From: MKRK01 sp001896915
GTDB lineage: Bacteria; Bacillota; Clostridia; Oscillospirales; Acutalibacteraceae
DNA length: 20,657 nt
Direction of reading: 5' to 3'
Assembly (NCBI GenBank): GCA_937973935.1
Contig: CALJJF010000220.1
Location: 1-20,657 of the forward strand
Part shown: positions 6,661 through 11,393 of the stretch, in pieces
Layout: each line of letters begins with the position of its first letter
Position numbering within the stretch: position 1 is the first letter of the stretch
Program-made: the position numbers and the translations under genes
Notes under the pieces: model-generated
The model's database searches: none
What the model was told of the DNA's origin: nothing
What the model saw: the letters and a program-made list of their open reading frames with translations, nothing else

Positions 6661-7668
6661 ATGTCAATTTTGGTTACCGGCGGCGCCGGCTATATCGGTT
6701 CCCACACCTGTGTGGAGCTGTTGAATAAAGGGGAAGACATTATCGTCATCGATAATTTTTATAATTCCAAGCCTGAAGCCCTCAAGCGGGTCAAGGAAAT
6801 TACGGGAAAGGATTTCCAATCCTACACCTGTGATATTTTAGACAAGGAAACCCTTTCGGCAATATTCAAGGAGAACAACATCACAGAAGTGATTCACTTT
6901 GCCGGTCTGAAAGCCGTGGGGGAATCCTGCCGGCTGCCGCTGGCGTATTATCATAACAACATCAGCGGGACGGTAATCCTGCTTCAGGTAATGGAGCAGT
7001 TCGGCGTGAAAAAAATTGTATTCAGCTCCTCTGCCACGGTATACGGAGACAGTGAGATTCCCTATAAGGAAATCTATAAAACCGGTAATGTAACAAGCCC
7101 ATACGGACGCACCAAGTTTATGATAGAAGAAATCCTGAAGGATGTGTATCGCTCGGACAATGATTGGAGCGTCGCTCTGCTCCGTTATTTTAACCCCATC
7201 GGTGCCCATGAATCCGGCAAAATCGGAGAAGACCCCAACGGCATTCCCAACAATCTGGTTCCCTATATTGCCCAGGTCGCCATCGGCAAGCTGGCAGAGC
7301 TGCCGGTTTACGGTAACGACTATGAAACCCCTGACGGCACTGGCGTCCGGGATTATATCCATGTGACAGATCTGGCGGTCGGACACCTCAAGGCCGTGGA
7401 GTTTGTCAGGAAAAGCGCAGGATTGGAGGCCATCAATCTGGGTGCAGGCAAGGGCTATAGCGTACTGGAAGTGATTGCCGCTTTTGAAAAAGCATCCGGA
7501 AAGAAAATCAATTACAAATTCTTTGATCGCCGCCCCGGTGATATTGACATGTTCTATGCCGATGCGGAAAAGGCCGAAAAGCTTTTGGGGTTCCGAACAA
7601 AGCTCAGTATCGATAAAATGTGTGAAGACACCTGGCGCTGGCAATCAGACAACCCCGGCGGATATTGA
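6661..7668 (+). CDS. galE: UDP-glucose 4-epimerase
   Basis: The 335-residue protein has the full set of marks of the GalE group of extended short-chain dehydrogenases. They are the NAD-binding loop GGAGYIGSH (7-15), the SSSATVYG strand (122-129) with the catalytic-serine region, the Tyr148-x3-Lys152 pair in YGRTK, and the GALE-type segments RYFNPIGAHESG and DYIHVTDLA. Its length matches family members (about 330-340). It interconverts UDP-glucose and UDP-galactose, and possibly the N-acetyl forms, in the cytoplasm, feeding galactose use and envelope polysaccharide synthesis. It is a single-gene transcript with its own promoter (6594-6622), a GGGGAG site 7 bases before the ATG, and a large hairpin after the stop. 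No other Leloir-pathway gene is adjacent, so supplying sugar nucleotides to surface glycans is a reasonable guess. Confidence 0.97.
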   Translation: MSILVTGGAGYIGSHTCVELLNKGEDIIVIDNFYNSKPEALKRVKEITGKDFQSYTCDILDKETLSAIFKENNITEVIHFAGLKAVGESCRLPLAYYHNNISGTVILLQVMEQFGVKKIVFSSSATVYGDSEIPYKEIYKTGNVTSPYGRTKFMIEEILKDVYRSDNDWSVALLRYFNPIGAHESGKIGEDPNGIPNNLVPYIAQVAIGKLAELPVYGNDYETPDGTGVRDYIHVTDLAVGHLKAVEFVRKSAGLEAINLGAGKGYSVLEVIAAFEKASGKKINYKFFDRRPGDIDMFYADAEKAEKLLGFRTKLSIDKMCEDTWRWQSDNPGGY

Positions 7669-7697
7669 TATAACAAAAAGCACGATGTTGCACAGAT

Positions 7698-7755
7698 AAC
7701 CTGCACCCCAAACGATAGACAACGTGTATCCTGTCTATCATTTGGGGTGCAGGTT
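7698..7755 (+). terminator. Long hairpin terminator after galE
   Basis: Arms 7698-7720 and 7733-7755 form a 23-bp stem with one mismatch and a 12-base loop, followed by TATAGTATGGTTTTGTTT. It begins 30 bases after the galE stop. The T-rich tail is interrupted, so this is a strong hairpin but not a textbook terminator. Confidence 0.7.
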
Positions 7756-7838
7756 TATAGTATGGTTTTGTTTATTTAATTCATTTATATGGTGAAAATA
7801 TGGAGATATCAATCAAAATTCGGAAGAATAAATTATGC

Positions 7839-7868
7839 TTGACATACAGCAGCCATAAGTGTTATACT
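7839..7868 (+). promoter_or_regulatory. Promoter of the ribbon-helix-helix gene
   Basis: A perfect TTGACA (7839-7844) is followed after 18 bases by TATACT (7863-7868). Predicted start near 7875 leaves a very short leader before the AGGAGGTGA site and the TTG start at 7898. The small DNA-binding product may repress its own promoter (inference). Confidence 0.8.
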
Positions 7869-7897
7869 TAGGGCAGCCAAATGTAGGAGGTGAATAT

Positions 7898-8068
7898 TTG
7901 ACGGCTAAAAAAATGGGTCGTCCAACGGATAATCCCAAACCATACAGAATAATGACTCGTCTTGACGAGAAGTCATATAAGCTGTTGACCGAATACAGTG
8001 AACAAAATGAGATTACGCTGGCGGAAGGGATTAGACGTGCAATATTAAAGTTGGATGATAAAAAGTAA
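7898..8068 (+). CDS. Small ribbon-helix-helix DNA-binding protein (MGRPTDNPK type)
   Basis: The start is placed at TTG 7898, which lies 7 bases after a near-perfect AGGAGG. The longer frame from the ATG at 7859 would begin before the predicted transcription start and overlap the -10 element. The 56-residue product begins MTAKKMGRPTDNPKPYR, followed by a beta strand (IMTRLD), a helix (EKSYKLLTEYSEQN) and a second helix (TLAEGIRRAILKL). This is the strand-helix-helix order of MetJ/Arc/CopG-type repressors, and the opening motif is common in small proteins on clostridial mobile and accessory regions. It should act as a dimer on DNA, perhaps on its own promoter. Downstream come a structured non-coding stretch and a DUF6809 gene. 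Family placement is by motif and length. Confidence 0.85.
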   Translation: MTAKKMGRPTDNPKPYRIMTRLDEKSYKLLTEYSEQNEITLAEGIRRAILKLDDKK

Positions 8069-8070
8069 AA

Positions 8071-8170
8071 GGAAGCGGCTCATCCCTGACAAGAAACAGC
8101 CGCCTCCAACACCGGCAATTGCCCAAAAGACAATTACACGTGAATATTGTATCACACGTTTTAATTTCTT
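8071..8170 (+). ncRNA. Structured non-coding stretch (possible attenuator or small RNA)
   Basis: Directly after the ribbon-helix-helix stop, GGAAGCGGCT (8071-8080) pairs with AGCCGCCTCC (8098-8107) with one mismatch. Further on, ACACGTG (8138 onward) can pair with CACACGT just before a T-rich run (TTTTAATTTCTTT) ending near 8173. The two stem-loops and the T-rich end would fit a terminator/attenuator or a small RNA between the regulator and the DUF6809 gene. From memory, similar sequence accompanies this gene pair in other clostridial genomes, but I cannot check that here. Confidence 0.35.
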
Positions 8171-8215
8171 TCAAGGCTTGTCGGAATACATATTTGATTT
8201 GAAAGGAACATTACT

Positions 8216-8527
8216 ATGGAAACGTTAGAACGACAAGAAAATGTAATCCGAAACATCTATGAGGGCAACATTGATTTTGCCAATCGTACCTTTGAAAAAG
8301 GGTCGGAGTATGCAGAGAACATTCATGAATTCTGTCGGTTGGAGGAAGAAGTATATCAGTTGCTCGGCGAGCACAACAAGAAAAAGGCGGAGGAACTGAT
8401 TTCGAGCATCCTAAGCCTTGAATACCTTGTGGGATGCGACAGCTTTGCCGAAGGGTTCAAAATGGGAACCCGAATTTTGCTGGCTTCATTGTTTGACATT
8501 GACGCAAAAAGCATATACAAAAAATAA
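8216..8527 (+). CDS. DUF6809 family protein
   Basis: This 103-residue, mostly helical cytoplasmic protein has the layout I associate with DUF6809: an N-terminal helix with LxxIYEGNI, a central FEKGSEYAENIHEFCRLEEEVYQLL helix, a second long helix, and a C-terminal FAEGFKMGTRILLASLF. The family is of unknown function and common in Firmicutes chromosomes and mobile or phage-like regions. An AAAGGAA site precedes the ATG by 6 bases. It lies 147 bases after the ribbon-helix-helix gene and may share its transcript if the intervening hairpins allow read-through. A 14-bp terminator follows the stop. The assignment is by recollection of family sequences, not by a search. Confidence 0.75.
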   Translation: METLERQENVIRNIYEGNIDFANRTFEKGSEYAENIHEFCRLEEEVYQLLGEHNKKKAEELISSILSLEYLVGCDSFAEGFKMGTRILLASLFDIDAKSIYKK

Positions 8528-8540
8528 GATTGATTCAACA

Positions 8541-8572
8541 AAAAACTGTTCCGAAAACTCGGAACAGTTTTT
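8541..8572. terminator. Bidirectional terminator between DUF6809 and the 51-aa gene
   Basis: AAAAACTGTTCCGA (8541-8554) pairs perfectly with 8559-8572 around an AAAC loop, with A-runs on one side and T-runs on the other on both strands. It serves the plus-strand DUF6809 gene and, at the same time, the minus-strand small gene whose stop codon begins at 8574. Confidence 0.88.
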
Positions 8573-8727
8573 TACATGGTTCGCATAAACGAATCGACCG
8601 CCAGTGCCATGAAATAACCCATTGCCACCAGAGCAATGCAGAGAATTGTGATCCACATGGCACTCCAGAAAGGATGCCGTGCGCGTTTTATGTTGTGTGC
8701 GGGCGAAGTTCTTTCAATTTTATCCAT
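8572..8727 (-). CDS. Small single-span membrane protein, 51 aa, unknown function
   Basis: A minus-strand frame starts at an ATG at 8727 preceded by AAAGGATGG with 8 bases of spacing, and ends at a TAA that touches the terminator hairpin. The product has a basic, Pro/His-containing N-terminus (DKIERTSPAHNIKRARHPF), then one hydrophobic helix of about 22 residues (MWITILCIALVAMGYFMALAV), and a short tail (DSFMRTM). The positive-inside rule puts the N-terminus in the cytoplasm. Points for it being real: a good ribosome binding site, convergent placement against a shared terminator, and a clean amphipathic-plus-membrane composition. Points against: short length and no family I recognise. Small proteins like this often modulate a membrane complex, but no partner is visible here. 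Confidence 0.7.
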   Translation of the reverse strand: MDKIERTSPAHNIKRARHPFWSAMWITILCIALVAMGYFMALAVDSFMRTM

Positions 8728-8883
8728 AACTGAAACCATCCTTTAGCACGGTCTGTGACATTCTGATATCTTTAAAAGATTTTTTAGGAAGGACATCACA
8801 CCATTTATATGCAACTATTTAACTATATTATTTCCACTTATAAAAAAATTATGCGAAATTTTCAAATAACCATTATTCACCGC

Positions 8884-8912
8884 TTGCACAAAACAACCTT
8901 CCTTAATATTAT
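8884..8912 (+). promoter_or_regulatory. Promoter of the MecA-like gene
   Basis: TTGCAC (8884-8889) and TATTAT (8907-8912) are separated by 17 bases, about 65 bases before the ATG at 8977. The remainder of 8728-8976 is A+T-rich spacer between divergent genes, with no further feature I can support. Confidence 0.65.
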
Positions 8913-8976
8913 AGTAGTAGATAGAAAGAAGACGTTTCAATTTATATAAATTTAATGTGTTTAGGATGGTGCGTGA

Positions 8977-9534
8977 ATGAATATTGAACTGGTTGAGCCC
9001 CAACGGCTTAGAATATCGCTCCAAAGCACGGATTTGAAATCCCTTGATTTAACCTTTGACGAATTCGACTACGAAAACCCGAGAATTAAAAGAGTGCTTT
9101 GGTCCCTTCTCTCGGACGCCAGTAAACAGACCGGTTTTACAGTGGGTAAAGGAAAATTGTTGATTGAGGTTTTTCCTGCATTCACCGGCGGCTGTATTAT
9201 TTATTTTACCCAATTGGAAATCGAGAAAACAAAAACAAGAGTGAAAACAAAGAAAACAGTACCCTGCATCTATCGGTTTGATGACTGCGATTCTATGCTT
9301 TCTGCAGTTTGCCGCTTGAAAACCGATACGGATATCATCGATAAAAGCTCATTGTATCTGTTGGACGGACACTATATGTTGGTGATTTATCCGAAAGCCG
9401 GTTTCATCGGTTCTCTGGGTGCGGTATTGAATGAGTACGGCTGTAAGGTAACGGTGCATGAATCCTTTTTGTCAGAGCACGCAACCCTGTTACAGGAAAC
9501 AAAAGCCATTGAAAACATAGGATGTTATTTTTAA
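8977..9534 (+). CDS. MecA-like adaptor protein
   Basis: This 185-residue protein matches the two-part plan of the MecA/YpbH family. The N-terminal part (about 1-75) begins MNIELVEPQRLRISL, followed by a helix with WSLLSDASKQTGF and LLIEVFPAFTGGCIIYFTQLE. A short basic linker (EKTKTRVKTKKT) follows, and then a C-terminal part (about 90-180) with FDDCDSMLSAVCRL, SSLYLLDGHYMLVIYP and a final acidic segment. MecA adaptors deliver substrates such as ComK to the ClpC-ClpP protease. The linker is shorter than in the bacilli, where the protein is about 220 residues. An AGGATGG site precedes the ATG by 7 bases, and the gene is a single unit from the promoter at 8884-8912. The client proteins are unknown in this lineage. 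Confidence 0.82.
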   Translation: MNIELVEPQRLRISLQSTDLKSLDLTFDEFDYENPRIKRVLWSLLSDASKQTGFTVGKGKLLIEVFPAFTGGCIIYFTQLEIEKTKTRVKTKKTVPCIYRFDDCDSMLSAVCRLKTDTDIIDKSSLYLLDGHYMLVIYPKAGFIGSLGAVLNEYGCKVTVHESFLSEHATLLQETKAIENIGCYF

Positions 9535-9574
9535 ATGAATATACAAACAGTATTATCATGTGTTGACATAATAT

Positions 9575-9617
9575 ATGTTGAAAACCTTGTGGATAATGTT
9601 GAAAACCTTGTGGATAA
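9575..9617 (+). repeat. Tandem 21-bp repeat with two perfect DnaA boxes
   Basis: Two identical 21-bp units (9575-9595 and 9596-9616) lie head to tail. Each contains TGTGGATAA (9588-9596 and 9609-9617), the complement of the DnaA consensus TTATCCACA. The 21-bp period equals two helical turns, so both boxes face the same side. They lie 50 bases after the MecA-like gene and over 300 bases before the next gene. Confidence 0.8.
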
Positions 9618-9678
9618 CAAGGAAAACCCAGTAAATAGGGCGTATTGGTTGTGATACAATGGTTGCATGATTTAATAT

Positions 9679-9768
9679 TATGTTAACATACAGATAGTTT
9701 ATTCTTCTTTACTAAAGAATCATAGGCTGCAGCACATTAAGAAGTGTTGCAGCCTATCTGTGTTAACA
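9679..9768. other. Palindromes and hairpin in the DnaA-box intergenic region
   Basis: TATGTTAACATA (9679-9690) is a perfect 12-bp palindrome, and its core TGTTAACA recurs exactly 80 bp later at 9761-9768. A near copy, TGTTGACA, is at 9561-9568. Between the two perfect copies lies a 14-bp hairpin (9722-9735 with 9744-9757, one wobble, 8-base loop) without a T-run, and a small TTCTTTA-C-TAAAGAA palindrome (9713-9727). These may be operators or parts of a nucleoprotein site. The gap 9535-9922 otherwise holds the DnaA boxes and one promoter. Confidence 0.5.
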
Positions 9769-9815
9769 TGGTATCTTTTGTATTAACAAATGCGGGACAG
9801 ATCGGCAAGTTTATG

Positions 9816-9844
9816 TTGCAAAAACTGTAAAAGCATACTAAAAT
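9816..9844 (+). promoter_or_regulatory. Promoter of the membrane-protein pair
   Basis: TTGCAA (9816-9821) and TAAAAT (9839-9844) are 17 bases apart, about 78 bases before the ATG at 9923. It is a reasonable but not strong match. Confidence 0.5.
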
Positions 9845-9922
9845 AGAAATGAAATGGATAGCTGTATTTTACTGTATCATGATATATATATTGATACCGG
9901 CTGAGAATTTGGGAGAGATGAA

Positions 9923-10738
9923 ATGAGTCGCACAAAACGAAATAACATCATTTTTTTTATCATTGGGGCAATCGGTTTTCTTGCAGGAATGCTTGGATCA
10001 TTTCTGAGCGATAAATACAATAGTAATGTTATGGGTTTTTATTTCATTGTCATTGTCATATTCGGTGTCTGCTATTTCATCTATTATTCACTGGCCTTAC
10101 AAGCCAATCAGAAGTACGATGATCTGTATGCAATTTTGGTCAATGACCAGAATACTGATTTTTTTATTGAGAAGAGCGAAGAACTATTATCAAAGGTAAA
10201 AATCAAAAAGTTATATCAAATGCATGAAATACAACTGGCACGGGGGTATGATCACGCCGGCAATGTTAGCAAGGCAATCGGTCGACTTACGAGGATGAAC
10301 GTGAAACAGTTGTCATGTCGCTATAGGGGAATTTATTACAGTGATTTGGTGCTTTATTATTTAAAAAACCAGAATCAGGATACTGCCAAAAAAATTTATG
10401 AGGAAAATAAAGCAATTATTCAAAGAAGAATGAGCGATCCGGATACAGCAGCAAATGTGATACATACCGTAGCAGTCATGGAATACATCAACGGAAATAC
10501 TGAGGAAAGCATAAGGCTATTAAGGCAGGCAATGACACAGTTTGAAAATCAGGGTGTAATTGCATCGGTGAAGCTATGGCTTGCAGGCATATATGTTGAA
10601 ACAGATAAATACGAAGAAGCACAAATACTTATTGATGATGTGCTGAATGGCGGAAACTTGCCTGCCATTACAAAAAGTGCAGAGAGGCTCCAAAAGCTTA
10701 TAATAGAAAAAGAGAACGGAACAGGGGTGGAGGTATGA
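9923..10738 (+). CDS. Membrane protein with cytoplasmic TPR-like helical repeats
   Basis: The 271-residue product begins with two membrane spans (about residues 9-28 and 36-58) joined by a short loop. The remaining 210 residues are helical with TPR-like features: paired helices about 34 residues apart, with small/Tyr positions as in YDHAGNVSKAIGRL, YLKNQNQDTAKKIYEEN, YINGNTEESIRLLRQAMTQF and YVETDKYEEAQILIDDVL. Two spans place the repeats in the cytoplasm, where they would bind a protein partner. I do not recognise a specific family. A GGGAGAG site precedes the ATG by about 6 bases. The stop overlaps the start of the next gene (ATGA), which indicates translational coupling and a joint function. 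Codon use is A+T-rich, like the rest of 7756-11320. Confidence 0.82.
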   Translation: MSRTKRNNIIFFIIGAIGFLAGMLGSFLSDKYNSNVMGFYFIVIVIFGVCYFIYYSLALQANQKYDDLYAILVNDQNTDFFIEKSEELLSKVKIKKLYQMHEIQLARGYDHAGNVSKAIGRLTRMNVKQLSCRYRGIYYSDLVLYYLKNQNQDTAKKIYEENKAIIQRRMSDPDTAANVIHTVAVMEYINGNTEESIRLLRQAMTQFENQGVIASVKLWLAGIYVETDKYEEAQILIDDVLNGGNLPAITKSAERLQKLIIEKENGTGVEV

Positions 10739-11220
10739 AGCGGAGGGTTTTGGTGGTGCTGGTTTTTGTCCTTGCTGTTACAGGGATTACTTTTTATACA
10801 CATTTACATCCATTGCCGGTCACAAGGACGGCGGCTGCACTGGAAACCTTACAGTACGACAGAGAAGCCTATGACACCCTCATGAAAGCAAATACATTTT
10901 CAAACGGCGGGACGGGTGTCGCCGGATCAATGTCGCCGGAGACCAAGGCATATGCGGTGCTGATGAAAAACAAAAACGCATTTGATCTATTTTATCATCT
11001 GGAACAGGAAGCGAATAATCAAGGCAGACTATACGCACTGTGTGCCATGTATCAGTTGGATAATCAGTATTTTAACACAATACAAGTCAGATATTTGAAC
11101 AGCATCGCGGAAATAAAAGGTTTGTTTGGTTGTATACAGGTCGGCGTTCCCATGTGCGATATTGCAGACAAAGACAGCATGAGAGCAATGGCACAGTATA
11201 TTGCATCATCACATGAATAA
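10735..11220 (+). CDS. Membrane-anchored or secreted protein of unknown function, coupled to the TPR membrane protein
   Basis: The start codon overlaps the previous stop in ATGA and follows GGTGGAGGT, so translation is coupled. The 161-residue product has a basic start (MKRR), a hydrophobic segment (about 5-22, VLVVLVFVLAVTGITFYT) without a convincing cleavage site, and an extracytoplasmic part of about 135 residues. That part is helical in character (LETLQYDREAYDTLMKAN, AYAVLMKNKNAFDLFYHLEQE, LYALCAMYQLDNQYFNTIQVRYL) and contains a Gly-rich turn (SNGGTGVAGS). Cys residues in LYALCAMY, GLFGCIQVG and VPMCDIAD could allow a disulfide outside the cell. I recognise no family, though similar short proteins with an ALC-x-LY segment are known to me as hypothetical proteins in clostridia. 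The pair suggests an envelope complex with the TPR protein inside and this one outside. Confidence 0.75.
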   Translation: MKRRVLVVLVFVLAVTGITFYTHLHPLPVTRTAAALETLQYDREAYDTLMKANTFSNGGTGVAGSMSPETKAYAVLMKNKNAFDLFYHLEQEANNQGRLYALCAMYQLDNQYFNTIQVRYLNSIAEIKGLFGCIQVGVPMCDIADKDSMRAMAQYIASSHE

Positions 11221-11282
11221 AATGAGGGCTCAAAGACGACTGCAATATTTCGTTTATTAAAGTAGCTCTTTGAAAATTGAAC

Positions 11283-11313
11283 AAAAACCCTGCGGATTTT
11301 TCGCAGGGTTTTT
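11283..11313 (+). terminator. Intrinsic terminator after the 9923-11220 pair
   Basis: AAAAACCCTGCG (11283-11294) pairs perfectly with 11302-11313 around a 7-base loop, and the stem ends in five T followed by GTT. It lies 63 bases after the stop at 11220. The A-run on the left would also allow termination from the other side. Confidence 0.9.
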
Positions 11314-11317
11314 GTTA

Positions 11318-11346
11318 TAGACAATGTTACATAAATATGCTACGAT
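11318..11346 (+). promoter_or_regulatory. Possible promoter of the GH16 gene
   Basis: TAGACA (11318-11323) and TACGAT (11341-11346) are 17 bases apart and lie just after the terminator. Predicted transcription near 11353 would leave a leader of about 40 bases to the ATG at 11394. The match is moderate. Confidence 0.45.
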
Positions 11347-11393
11347 ACAGGTAACAGAGCGCTTCTATGAAATTGATAGGAATGGTGTTCATT

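Noticed and set aside
6838..7644. 268-codon minus-strand frame opposite galE
   Set aside because: It lies entirely within galE, which has all family motifs. The opposite frame is a shadow produced by its codon bias.
8815..9024. 69-codon minus-strand frame before the MecA-like gene
   Set aside because: It overlaps the MecA promoter and start, has no ribosome binding site, and has an A+T-driven composition.
9535..9922. Chromosomal oriC
   Set aside because: It has only two DnaA boxes, and no dnaA, dnaN or rpmH nearby. I list it as a DnaA-box site instead.
11367..11393. Upstream start of the GH16 gene
   Set aside because: The ATG at 11367 lacks a binding site and would put uncharged residues before the basic part of the signal peptide.
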